Source: Oasisia sp. SBJ-2009 (Eukaryota > Annelida > Polychaeta > Sabellida > Siboglinidae). From it: a stretch of DNA of 64,000 nucleotides. Numbering within the stretch: the stretch's first letter is position 1; each line of letters opens with the position of its first letter. The notes under the pieces are model-generated. The model saw only the letters and a list, made by a program, of their open reading frames with translations. It had not been told where the DNA came from and made no database searches. Below are positions 12,301 to 27,000 of the stretch, in pieces. The translations under genes were made by a program, and so were the position numbers. Location of the stretch: positions 1,396,201 to 1,460,200 of the forward strand of contig OZ024856.1 in NCBI GenBank assembly GCA_964017155.1, in the 5' to 3' direction.

Positions 12301-15300
12301 GTTGATGTTCGTCTATGCAAAAATATTATCTGTTATTTGACAGATTTAGCTGTGCAGACATTGAGAACAAGAGGACCATTACAAAATGAAAGAATTCTTA
12401 GTAAAACAATCCTATTATAAAAGCTGTTTTTGCACTGACTACAACATTTCTGAGCTGTGTCAACAGTGTCATTTGAACATCTACATTGGTAGCTAGGCTT
12501 TACTGGTGGGTGCCTTTTTTACCTCTGGCAACGTTGTCAAGATCAGAAATGTGGTCACGAAAACAGCTACACGTATTTGTTGAATGTAGGTATCCACCAC
12601 AGAGCATGACTTGGCAAAAAGACATAACAAAAGCTGTATCTCTTATCATGATGGTGATATGTGCAATAATTTCTACAGCTTCACGTCTGCTGTGTCAGTG
12701 GTTCTTGTGTCAAATGCATTGTGTTTATAATTAAATTCAGTAGATTTCATAGGTAGGTGTTTCGTGTAAATTCCCTTGAAGCCTGCACATGAATAACCTG
12801 ACCTTGGTACATTGATGCTGGTGCTAACCTACATGGATAAACATGAGAAACCTAAATTAGTCTGATAAGGCGGGCCAATGATTACTTTGCCACCTGGTGA
12901 TCAACATGTTCTCCGTTCAACTGTTTGATGTCGACCTGAATGCCTGGCACTGCTGTAATGTTGTCATGAATAATTGCCAGTTATTGATCTAATGTGGGTG
13001 TGGTTACATGTGTGATAAAAAAAACTGCCAGTTGCTTTTTTAACGATTTAACAAAGCGATACCAGTAGAACTAGAAATGTATTTTAGTAGGCTTACTGTT
13101 TCAAAAGGCTTGACATATTTTAATAAAGATGAAATATTTCATGATGTGACTAAAATTACTAAAACTAAACATCTGTAAGCTATGCAAAACTTTAAAAAAG
13201 GTTACTTAAATGGAATAAGGTAATCAGTGAAAAAACACTGGTTGCTAAAAAATTGATTGATAAAAATCTAATATTAAAAAACCACTAGAAATTGTAAATT
13301 AATAAATTATAAGCAGTACTGGTTCACTCAGTCGTTGACTATGTCATCAGAATGGTGACAACTCCAAACAGTCATCAGACTGACAACAAATTACTTACAG
13401 TGGATGGAAGTCAGTACAGATAAAGACATTAATTCAGTGTGTAATGTGTGTGCTTTAAATCTGCTCCCTGACAGTGTGACTGGGGAGATGGGGTAATCAG
13501 CTTGATTCCGATGCACTGTAATTATCTACTCTTGAAAAAGACTTGCACCAGAGTCCATCTGGTGAACCATGGCTTATGCACAGACTGCAGCTATGGGTGC
13601 TTGTTACAACCATTACCTGTTATGTAAAGGTGTTCTTGCTGGGCTGTACAGGACGACAGGTCCACTGGTTGTTGAATGGGTTGTAGACATGGTACGTTTT
13701 GTTGGCTGGAATCTGTATTTTTTACTTGAAATTGTTGTAATTTTGTATAAATCAAATAATTTTTTATTTCATTGATTAACCATCTTGATACAATTCCTAT
13801 TCTTATTCACAGTCAGTGTCTACCAGGCTACTAAATATGCAGGTTTACATTTGTAAAGTCTGTTTTTTAATATACCTACCTTTTAATTTGCCTACCATCT
13901 AAGGTATTTACTCTAGGTGTGTCGTTATAATTTATACTAAGTTTTATATGTATGTTGACTGTCAATACATTTTAAAACACATCCATACTAAGATGGGCCT
14001 ATAGATGTAGTCCTATAAAAATCCATGTTATAAAAGTGGGAAGTCTGTTAAATGATGTTGTTCTAGAAAGTGAGGTTGATACTTGAAAATTTGAATTATA
14101 ATTGTTAGTAATTAATTAACAGTTTGAGAAGTTACACAGGTTTGTGTTGGTGATTACATGAATTACGTGCCACATTCAGCGTAATTGCAACACATCTGAT
14201 CAGCTCTGCGATCCTGCATTACAATGTTATGACCTGAATATGTACCATGATGTTATCTCAAACAGTATGTTCCTTTTCCAGTGCCCCAATTTACCAGTGT
14301 CTTTGTAAGAATCTTGATTTCTGAGATTTGTTTTCGTGCTTGTCACGCTGTCCAGAAACCAGGAGAGTATTCCTGTAATCAACGACAACAGCTTAGTGTA
14401 ATATTCTTCCCATTATGAGCACTTCTCGTAGAACAATGAGGTGTTGTGCTTGTGTGTGCAGCCTACATAGGTAAACAGAACATCCTATTAGCACTGTAGT
14501 CAAAGCAGGCCACTTCATTGGAACTCAGTGGTGCCTACAACTACAGCAGTGGTAATTGGCCAACACCAGCAGGCTGAGGCAGTGACCTGTGCCAAGTACA
14601 GATCCTGCTGCAGATTAGCCCTAGCAGTGGCACTGGTCCTACCTGCCCCACAGTCCGCCTCTACCTCAGTGAGTGGCTACCACTGGACTCACTCTCTGGA
14701 TACCTACCTCACTTGGATTACCTCAACACGATTTCAATCAAATGGATACATTTGGATAATCAGTGTTTGGACAGTCGGGCGTTGGTTGGTGAACATGCCA
14801 TACAGGTAATGTTTGTTTGTCCTTGTCACTGGACTACCCAGATTGGTCACTCTTGTTGACCAGTGGTCAGACTCAGTAGGCCACTTGAGGACATGGGTAG
14901 GGTTGGTAGTGAAGAGAAACGAGTCTCATTGACTGGGTTTACATTTTCTTGTAAACTTAGACTTATATTCCCATGACCATGTTATATAACGCCAACATTT
15001 CGTTATGTAACCACTGACATGGTTTGACAGATGGTAAATTTATTGGGATTTTTTCACAAAACTACTGCTGCTTTTCTCAAATTAGATGACTGTCAACATA
15101 GACACACACTAAACAACACCCAGAGGCATTTGTTTGTAAATCTTAAGCAACGTGAGACTTTGGTTTGTTTGAAAGAAACCATTTTGTTTATTTAGAGCAT
15201 CACAGAATCCGTGGCTGTATGTGAAAAACAAAATATTACTAGAACAACCAAACCTAACTTTTGGTCAATGTGTGTTGACTGAGTAATTATTAATTGTTGA

Positions 15301-15394
15301 GAATAAAATGAAACCGATTGCAAGGCAGAAACTTGATCAAGTACAACTAATTGTTATCTAGAAAGTGTCTGTCTGGTGGCACCGCACCATCAGT
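9306..15394. other. No gene recognised
   Basis: About 6 kb of AT-rich, CpG-poor DNA without a convincing exon. It holds a (TGTC)n tract at 11817-11872, GCTGCTG-rich sequence at 11228-11265, and a CTCF-like core on the minus strand at 12889-12901 (gccacctggtga). If HIFalpha exon 1 lies upstream of the window, this is intron 1. Confidence 0.45.
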
Positions 15395-16080
15395 TATATT
15401 GCCATATCTTTACATAATATAGTGAGCGTTCAAATCTGATTTTTTTTGCCTCGGTTCACTTCTATAAAGGGGAGCATGTTTATTAAGTACATAGTACATA
15501 TCGATAGAATCAGTCAAGTTTTTAGGAATATATATTGATAAACACTTAACATGGAAAAACATCAATATAATCAGTTCTGAGATATCTAGAGCATTTTTTG
15601 CCACATAATGCTTTATAAAATTATTCTCTATTATACTTTAATTCAGAGTCATTTTTCTTATGGTGTAATGCATAGGGCAATGGAAATATAGTAAAAAAGT
15701 GACAAACTTTTCAAAAATGCACTATGAATAATTAACAATAATATATATATATAAGTCACACAATCTGAAAATATACTTAAAATCACTGATATACACTCAT
15801 TTTTATGTACATCATTATCACTATAATACATTGCCTAAATCCTTCGAACAGTATATACCAAAAAAGAATCTAACCACTAACACCAGAATTACGAGACAGC
15901 ATAACTTACTACATACAGAAACACCAGAATTTACTTGTCTTCTAAGTTACCTAGTCATCATTTTCTAGAAAACCTTGATTATAACATTCAAAATCTCAAA
16001 CCTAGACATAAGTTCAAATCTGTACTATCTAAACAATATTTATCTAATTATCTTAACCAAGTGCATTGGCTAAATCCCAT
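15395..16080 (+). mobile_element. Degenerate non-LTR retrotransposon (RT 3' region)
   Basis: A frame at about 15500-15600 reads ESVKFLGIYIDKHLTWKN followed by ISSEISRAFFAT, the typical RT-thumb segment (VKFLG..ID..L.W..HI..I..K.S). Further on, 15867-15920 gives NLTTNTRITRQHNLLHTE and 16004-16045 gives PRHKFKSVLSKQYL, matching the usual NTR...LH and FK..L...L tail. Several stops and frameshifts lie between the blocks. A CR1/Jockey-group element is likely, and it is an old copy. Confidence 0.7.
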
Positions 16081-16600
16081 ATGTGTAGAGTGCAACTAAT
16101 TGTTTTCGTTTAAAAGACACACTGTTTGGATTTTTACACGTTCTCAAATTCCCCCAATCCGTTGTCATGCAAATGAGTGTATGTGGATAAGTATATAGTT
16201 ATGTAATTATATATAATTTCAAAGTTTATGTTTTGGGGTCACAAAAGACGGCACAAAATGTGCCATGTGACCACCACGTAATAATACTTTTCTTTTTGTT
16301 TGCTTATGAAGAACGTAATGTTGTCTGCAAAATAAAATTTTATTTTATTTTGATGATAGGTACAATATGATGTTTTCATCCATGGTTTATCAACTCTCTG
16401 TATAAGCAGTGTTCTCATCTTTTATCTGTTTATTCTGTAACATTTCTTACCTGTTCCAGTCCTGCGTTATACTTCCAGTGTTTACCCTAAAACATGGCTG
16501 AAGAACCTTTCACTTGAAGGACCAAATTAGTCGTTTTGCTGGGGTTACTGGGCCACATATATTATTGAACATAAATGATCATTAGTCTAATCCTGTGAAA
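16081..16600. other. No gene recognised
   Basis: AT-rich sequence between the LINE remnant and the 50-bp array. Confidence 0.4.
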
Positions 16601-16800
16601 CCTGTTAGGTTGGAGGACCATATTAGTGATGTGGAATAGGTCTAGGTTAACCTGTTAGGTTGGAGGACCATATTAGTGATGTGGAATAGGTCTAGGTTAA
16701 CCTGTTTGGTTGGAGGACCATATTAGTGATGTGGAATAGGTCTAGGTTAACCTGTTTGGTTGGAGGACCGCATTAGTGATGTGGAATAGGTCTAGGTTAA
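16601..16800. repeat. 50-bp tandem repeat, 4 copies
   Basis: The unit begins CCTGTTAGGTTGGAGGACCA and ends TCTAGGTTAA. The copies differ at only a few bases (TTAGG/TTTGG, CATATT/CGCATT). Confidence 0.97.
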
Positions 16801-19800
16801 TGGGCCACATATTAATTATTGAACAAGATTCAAACAAAGTTTAAACGTACCATAAAGACTGTGTATTCAGACACATAAATATAATTAAATTCTTAGTTGT
16901 CTAAAGACATGTGAAACATTAAATGATTCTTTCTATACATGTTTAGTGATAGTGGTGTCCAAAACACAGTGTCGAAAAACTCAACAAAAATACAGTCGTT
17001 GTGGAAGATGGTCATTAGCATAGACTCAGTAGCCTCACTGTAATCATATAATGTGAGTGACATATTGTGATGATTCAGACATTAAGGTACATTTTAGGAC
17101 TCTGATCAGCATAATGTCAAAGGTTCATTTGTGAAAAATTATTGTTTGCAAAGTTGTAGGTGGTTGAATTGACCCACAATTGTTTTTTTTTATAACAAAA
17201 AAGACTACAATTAAAACAGTAGTTCAGCGAAATTTTGCACACTTATGATATTAAAAGCTGTCTAAAAGTAGTATTGTAGTTGTGTGGATTTCGAATTGTT
17301 TTCAAACTATCAACATAATTTTGTTATTTACCTTTCACTGTTCACATAACATGTCATTCATTCTAAAACACATAAAATACATATTTACAAAACTTGTACT
17401 TAGGTGGGTGCAACATATCAGTGTTATCATGCATGGCATTGCATACATGCCTCAATGTTTTTTTTTTCTTTTTTAATGTTTATTTATTCATTTGCGTTTG
17501 GCATCACTTTGATGTGAAGAAGTAATTTTCTTGTATTTGCCATTTTCTATTCACACTTGAATAAACTAAAACCAAATGCCAACTAACAAATTGGTTGTGG
17601 CCACACCTGAATGCATTGACTGTTGACTGAGGCTGGGGGCAGTGGGTGATTACATGCCTGTGATTGTCTTAGCAGTTACATAAACACCTGCCCTAAGCCA
17701 AATCCTGATTCCTTCACTGATATGCCGTCTGGAAATGTACAATTATCTCAGTTATTGAGACACAGACAAAGCATGTTTGTTGGAGAATTTGTAATTTTTA
17801 AATTAGTTAAACAATTACTGATCAGCATTCACAATTGCACTTGTCTGTTTCAGACAAGTGAGTTTTGATCCAAACAAGTAAAATTACTCCAAGATTGTCT
17901 GTTGAACAATTACAAATTTACAGTAAAAAAGTGATGCATGCAACATGTCAGCCTTTTAATTTCAGGTAATTCATACAGTGGAGAAGTTAATTAATGATTG
18001 TGCACATAGTGATAGTGTGTCATACATGGTCATACAGGTTTCTGTGAAGTTTAGTGCCTGTGTTAACTGGGCTGTCCACCAACATAACTGTCACTCATAT
18101 AGGACCAGCTCCACATCAGCCATCGTTGACCCAGGCTCTATCCGATTACAAATAATACTGCCAGGTATATATTTATTTAGCAGACTGGTGAACTGTACAA
18201 ACAGCTAATATATAAATACACAAACAAGAAACAACACTGGCAAAACAGATAATGCAATTATGATGATACATAATTAAAAAAAAAATCAGGAAATTCCAGG
18301 TGATTTCAGCTTATGGCATGACATTTTTCTGTTATAATTTACTGCCAAATTGTGTATTTTGGAAAAATCAACAAGTGAATAATCACAATATACCAAAAAG
18401 GTTTGTATTACTTTAGGTCAGTTAAGATTTTATAGCAATTGATAGATTGTAATTTAAACCATGTCATAACATCTGTAAAATAACTGTTCAGTTTAGCAAT
18501 GATATTTGTTGTTCATTCCGGACAGTGTCACATGAAGCCCATATGGCCGTTCTCACCAATGAAGTGTGACCTTTGTTAAGTTGTGGTTGTGTCCTAGTTT
18601 CCGTCTACTGAGTTATCTGCGATCAACACAAACAATGATACAATGGCAGGGCAGCATTCCTATTTAGGTGAACCAGGCTACTGTTTCAATGCAGCTCCCA
18701 GTATGTCACATATTTGATTTGGAGAAGTCTAACTGTACATGGCCAGTGCCACGATGCTGAATATATATTTTGGATACTTGCACTTGCATGTTTAAAGTAT
18801 TTTTTAAAGAAAGTTTCATAACTTTTCCACTGGTGTTTTGTTGGAATCCTACTGTTGGTTGTGAGCTGGCCACTTGCCAGCTCACAAGTTAATGAATGTT
18901 GTCGCCTACAGGGGTGTACTTACAAAAACTAACCTTGGTGTGAGTGTCTATAAAATTTGCTACAAATTTCCGTCTGAAAGCATATTTATCTGCAGTATTG
19001 TGTGAAGGATGCATTTCTGTTGACTAGACTTGGTAAAATGTCACACACAGAAGAAATGGAGAAGTTATCATGTTGGCTTTCCTGAAAGAGGAATACTTCT
19101 AACGTTGGAGAGGAAAATTCCACCAAATTAAAGTTTAGTAGTTTATAAATATTATTTAGTCATGCACGGCTTCAATTGATATGTACTCAGCTGTTTAATG
19201 CAGTGTAAAATCCTGTCTGATCCATTGACAGGCAGGCTACTCTATTGTCACCTGTCACTTACAAGATAGGCGTATGTATGTGGTCAAAGTTAGGGGTCTC
19301 CTCACAAGTTCACAGATACCCAGACCCCTACAGCATTACCTCTGTGAATCCTGGCAAGCCAGAGCTGTTTGCTGACAAAACCAGCCCTGCCTAATGGATC
19401 CCTACATAAAGAGTGGGAGTTAGCCAATCAAAATAGCAAAGAGAACAGTGCAAATACTGTGTATTCCAATAGTAGCTTCTTCATCCCAAACACTGCATGT
19501 AAAATGAGCAGCATGTGGATGAAATCACCCCAAAAATTGTCACATGACCAGAGGCCAACCACACTGCTTGAGCTCATTGGCTCAACTTAGATTCAGAGTT
19601 TTGCAAAGGGATCAGCCAGGAGTACTGTTGCCTGGTGTTGATGTAATCAACAGCACCAACCCCTGGCAGTGAGGGTGGTCCAGGCTACATGTTTGTGTGT
19701 CTGTGTGTGGTAGGTTGTTATCACCACAAATGACAGGGAAAATAAACTGTTACAACCTGTTGGTTTTAATGCATTATTTGTTATTAATGCACGTTGTCCC

Positions 19801-20941
19801 TGTGGATATCAGAACAGATCAGTGGGGTGAAGAATATTCAGCCAAGAAGTAGGTTAAAATGCTGTGGTTTTATAAACCATTTTATATTTGTAGAAGTTGT
19901 AAGTTCTACACCATGGTTACGTGTGGGTAAAACCAATACCAGGTTAGTTTTTGACTTTGCAAACTTACGAGACACTCATTAACCCACCACTCAATGAAAC
20001 TGGCTATTCTTGGCAAAGTGACAAGTATAGGTATTTCTTCATGACGGTTGTCAGGGCGACTGTGACGTAGGTCAGCAGTGGTGTTTACTGGACCGTGATG
20101 AGGACTGGATGTAACTACTGCTGTGACGGGTGACCTTGGTTGTCTGTTCACGTGAAGTGTTTGATGGATGTGCGGCTTCACCTGTCAGATCTGAAGTCAT
20201 CTAATGAAAACACCATTTCCTCAGTTCACAGTTTACTAAATGAAAGCCTAACATGGAGTGCACCATCTTCATGCATAATAGTAATTTTTTGCCTGATCAA
20301 AGAGTTGCAGTTTGTAAAATTGCGTTGGTTTAGCCACCTAAAAGAGATAATTATGGTCCGTGGATAACAGCCTTATAAAAATGTAGCAGGCTAAGTAATT
20401 TAAATTAATGTACATATTTCCTTATGACGTCATTTTGGCTAAAAAGGTATGCAGCCTTTCATTGATGAAAACAAAATTGACTAGAACAGTTTTCATATTC
20501 AGATAGTGTAAAAAGACTTGTATCGTTGTAACATGTAGGAATAGATTATGAACTTCTGCATAAAAAAGTTTGAAACATTTCCATGATGATGTTCTTGTAA
20601 ATGTCAAGAGTATCATCTAACAGCAGATAGCTGACTGAAAATTGAGAAACGTATTAGTATTTGTACCACCATTGGGTTATGAATCTGTTACTTCCTGTGA
20701 TGAGGTAAGACCATCCAGTATTATTTACATTCATACATCAAGAATGCTATGAGTTTACAGTCCCTAATGACTCACCTTCTAAAATGTTAGATTATAATTT
20801 ATTATATTTCATTATATCAAACGTTTTTGTAATTATGTAGCATAATTTCATGATCAGTTTTGACAGTGTTGTTGTTTATTGGTGTATTTATATATCAGCT
20901 GTTCATGCAATGCATAAGACTGCTACATAAATACACACCTG
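16801..20941. other. No gene recognised
   Basis: AT-rich with short ORFs only. A perfect 12-bp stem with a 5-base loop lies at 18859-18887. The ORF-like stretch 20860-20941 only opens because it runs into the AGT array. Confidence 0.45.
18859..18887. other. Perfect hairpin, 12-bp stem, 5-base loop
   Basis: TTGTGAGCTGGC - cactt - GCCAGCTCACAA. No poly-T follows and no gene lies next to it, so no regulatory role is claimed. Confidence 0.8.
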
Positions 20942-22812
<1,871 letters not shown>

Positions 22813-23631
22813 TGCCATCATAAGGAATGCCTCTAGAGGCAAATTGTCAAAACTAATGGTTTCTGATGGGTACCAAATGAGAACTACAGGATCTGTTAGT
22901 TTCACACACATAAGTTCCTGCTCAATCCTCCCTAGTGTAGCAGTCATAGGAAGATAACAACGCTGCTTTACAGGAGAATCTCTTGTGCAAACTTACAAGA
23001 ATTTGAAATAATTGTTCAAAATAAAATTTTCTAAATAAAAACTTCACAGGGCCACTATGGTAATGCTACGTTTACAATTCAACTCATCATAACTTTGGTT
23101 TCTCTGGTGGCACCGATTTCATTCAATATTTGCAGTGAAGATGAACAATACGTATCTAAATGGCGCCCATTGTTGCTCACTCATTGCTGGTCACTGCAAA
23201 CTATTGACAACTTCCTTAGTGGCTTCATGAAACTCACCCCTGAAGACCATTTCCCTAACATACTTAGGAGCTCTTAAATCCAATTCTGCACTTTAAAATC
23301 AATTTTGATTCTTAAAAAAATCTTGAATACCTTAAAACTGTCAACATCAAGAAGTGGCAGAGGGACATTGTCGAGGGACATTGTCACTGGTGTCACATGG
23401 AAATAGTGTCCATGGTAATATGGATACGGATATCTGCATTAAAAATGTGTTTAGTGTAACAAAGGATTTTGTTTAAGGATGAATTTTCCTTAAGGTCTCT
23501 TTGTCTTAGTGAAACGGTCTCCTGGTCTTTAAGTAGGGATCTCCTATCATGCAGCACATATTTTGTTACTAAATGTGTAAATGTATTATTTTGTTAATTT
23601 ATTGTAGTTACATAATTCACAGTTCAATATT

Positions 23632-23635
<4 letters not shown>
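22813..23635. other. No gene recognised
   Basis: AT-rich sequence between the AGT array and the palindrome before exon a; presumed intron 1. Confidence 0.45.
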
Positions 23636-23670
<35 letters not shown>

Positions 23671-23760
23671 AACAATGCTGAAAAATTATAAACAGACATA
23701 CAATATATATATATATATATATAATTGTATGTCTGTTTATGATTTTTCAGCATTGTTTGT
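23636..23760. repeat. (AT)n tract followed by a 37-bp near-perfect palindrome
   Basis: (AT)n at 23636-23667, then arms 23668-23704 and 23724-23760 around an AT loop. The arms (acaaacaatgctgaaaaatt ... / ... gatttttcagcattgtttgt) differ at one base, which would be a G-U pair in RNA. The hairpin ends 61 bases before exon a. Confidence 0.93.
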
Positions 23761-23821
23761 TAATCGTTTGCTGTTGGATATTGGGACAGTAAATTGTCAA
23801 TGCTTGTAATCCTTGTTGCAG

Positions 23822-24009
23822 GAATACGGAGAAGCGGAAGGAGAAGTCCCGCGATGCGGCCCGCTCCCGCCGCAGCAAGGAGACGGAGGTCTTCTACCAG
23901 CTGGCCCACCAGCTCCCCCTGCCTCACAACACCAGCGCACAGCTCGACAAGGCCTCCATCATGAGGCTCGCCATCAGCCACCTCAAGCTACGCGGTCTCC
24001 TGGGCGAAG
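23822..24009 (+). CDS. HIF1A: HIFalpha exon a: bHLH DNA-binding domain
   Basis: Translated from 23823 it gives residues 1-62. The basic region reads [17 protein letters not shown], followed by helix 1 ([13 protein letters not shown]), the loop, and helix 2 ([19 protein letters not shown]). This is nearly identical to vertebrate HIF alpha subunits and is the strongest single diagnostic of the gene. The acceptor is TTGTTGCAG at 23813-23821 and the donor GTACTG begins at 24010. The first base completes a codon begun in an unseen upstream exon, and the last base starts the codon finished in the next exon (G|TG, Val). This exon is GC- and CpG-rich compared with its introns. Confidence 0.97.
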
Positions 24010-27000
24010 GTACTGTACACTGTCAAGTAGTCTTGTAATTTTTTGGTTGATGATTGTTTTGCTTGTGTGTCTGGTTAACTCATTACAATCACATATGGCC
24101 GATGAATGCTTTCATTTTGTGAACAGTAGAGTTTGAGGGAAATGTAGGATACGTACAGCTTGTTTTAGGGTCTCATGAGAAGAAAAATGCATTAAAAGTA
24201 TAAATATCTTAGGGCATTTGATAATGTTGCCAGATGTATTTGTATATCAACTGTCATTGTCTGTCTTTTTCGACAATGGCTGCCCACAAACCAGTTACCG
24301 GGTGGTATATATAATTGATCATTAACCAGTTTGGCAAAACTAATGGTCATTAATTGATTCTCAACACTATTTAACACTAAATATAATTTTATTATAGGAC
24401 TTATATAAATAATTTTACTTCATTATGATTTACTTTTGTTATCTTCAAACAGAGTGTGTAAAGTGTTGTTTCGGTTTCAAAGATAATTTTGTTGTTGAGA
24501 ATTTCAGAGTCAGAAGATTAAAATACAGCAAAGTTTTGGTTTTGTAGGTAAATGTTTGTGTTGTCTGGCTGCTCAAACGGGGGTGGGGGGGAGGGGGGGG
24601 GGGCAGATGAGATTGATAAGAATAAGTGCACTTAGTTAATAGATGCACACCTATGGCAGTATTCATAGAGATGTTTTTGTTTTTTCTAACTGCTCACCCA
24701 TTCAGCAGCCACTTCACTGATAATGTCACTGATAAGTTAAATGTGACCGGAGGGAGATCTAAGACAAGCTAGAACGATAACATCTTTGGAAACGTAATGT
24801 TAGTTGTATTGTGTATTACATGATTGATTTCAATTTTACTCTAGGGCAGAGAGGTAGCAAAATATGCTTAAGTATTATAACTTAAAAACTAGATGTACAA
24901 AAACATTCTATGAATATGAACCTTTTATTAGATTGTAACGAGTAGCCAAATTTAAATATTTAAATTAAATAGAAAAGACAGCTAAAAAAACTGGCATGAC
25001 TTGTGGCATGTAGGTTCAGCGTGAAAAAGTGATGAAGCTGTTATCTAATAAAGTATTAATGTTGTTTGTCAAGCTTCAATGCTTGTGCTTTATGTAAACT
25101 TAATCACATTATGGAAATGAGATTTGTTTTCTCTAAATCTAAAAGTTAAAATTAATTTATTTAATTAATTAAAACAAGCCAGTCATTTGTCATAAAAGTT
25201 GTCCTAATTTATACTAGAAGGTAGCTAAACTTTAGATTATAATTACCAAATTATTTCATTGCCTTGAAATTTAATTAAAACCACTTTGTAATGATCACTT
25301 TTCGGGTTATTACACTTGCAATGGTAGCTGAACTGTTGATGTTCTGATTCACCCTCGTATTTGTGGAGGTGAAGCAAAGTGCACTGAGGCATCAGGAATG
25401 TACCAGTGTACATTGTATTTGTCATGTCAAAAACACATTGCTCTCACTCTGTAGACTGTTTACTCAACTGTGAACCAAAGCAGTGGGGAGGGTGTGTCTT
25501 GCTCAACACTACATAACAGTAAAGCATTTAGAGCATTCCTCTCTGTAGACTGAAACACAGTTTTAATTCATGTTCAGTGTTTAAAGTAGCTCTGCTGTTT
25601 GACCTGCCAGCTTAATCATTGATGTTTTGGTGTACTGTTGGCATACTTAGTTTTTTACTGTCAAACTTGCTCCAAATCACATCCAGTGACATTGACATGG
25701 TCCCTCTTAAGACCAGCCAACATAGAATAGTGTGACCGATGTAATTACTCTTGTCAACTATTCTAGCCTATTTTCAGGCCACTGCAGTGGTCAGTGAGAC
25801 ATATGTAAGGTGTACTAGATGACTCAAATGTCATCCTGTCACGCTTCACTGACCACACAAACTACAGGTAGATAACATCAGTGCCAACAACTGCAGAGAA
25901 TGTCGCAATGACAGGTGTATATAGTCACATTGGTGGCGATACAATCACACTTACATAGCCAAATGCTCCTGTGAATAACAGCTATCACGACACTATAAGT
26001 CAGTGTTTATTTCTGCATCAACAATACAGAAGTCCGTGTTTATTTCTGCACAGCAAAACATGTCTTTTCAGTTGCGATCTCACATGAAAACAATGATATT
26101 TTAACATTTGCAGTTACATAATTGTTCAGTGGAGACACAGTCATTGTTTGTTTGCTTGTCTGTGTCTAGTAAACATTTCTATTCAGTGTAACAATATTTA
26201 GTATCTAGTGTTGTACATCTGGAAAAACGCGTGGCATTTTAGAAGAATTTGTCATTACATAAGTTGTGGAGAACCCAAGGAAGGTGTCCTTTGTCAGGGC
26301 AGCTGTGCACCAGCGATCACATCTAATCTCACTCACAGATCGCATTCATTACTTCCAAACTGTTCCATCCAATTATACACTGGTCAGTATATCCTGGTAG
26401 GCAGATTATCTTTGTGTGGTGAAGCAGTTGCATTGTCTCCTGGTGTCCAGTCTGGTAGGTCAAGCTGGAATTGGACACCTCAAAGTAAGGTCAAGCATTG
26501 GGTCAAATGTTGGCCTACATATGGTGGCCTGCTTTGGTCAGCCTGTGTGACCTATTTCCGTTATTTGGGGCACTATCTTTTGGCCAGGGTTAGGTTTTGT
26601 TGCAGTTGTCACTTCCAGCTAATGAGCACCGTAAAAACTTAGCCACAATTACAGTTACTGAACATAGAAAGTCAACTACAACAGTTAGAAACTCTAAATG
26701 TTAATACAGTATGATTGCTTCAAAAAATATTAACCACTGCTCCAGTATTAAAAAGATATTTGCAACGTAACAAATCAGTTGCATAAGTTCATAGATTGAG
26801 CATAGTTATGAGCATGGTGTAATTCTGCATTAATTAACCCATTTAGCCAATGGTTTAACGTATATAGTCCATATTAAGTTTGGCTAAAAAACATGTAACT
26901 GTGGTGGACGAAATGTATGATAGTAAAGGAAAAATCAAACAAGTTAACTAAATGGCTAAGCAGTGTGTTAGAAGGAGCAGAGATTGTTTTGTGAAGGAAT

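Noticed and set aside
14528..14812. Possible 5' HIF exon with donor-like CAG|GTAATG
   Set aside because: The encoded sequence does not resemble a HIF N-terminus and the ORF context is weak.
26208..26642. 144-codon ORF in intron a-b
   Set aside because: No recognisable domain, no splice or codon signals, and position inside a HIF intron on the same strand.
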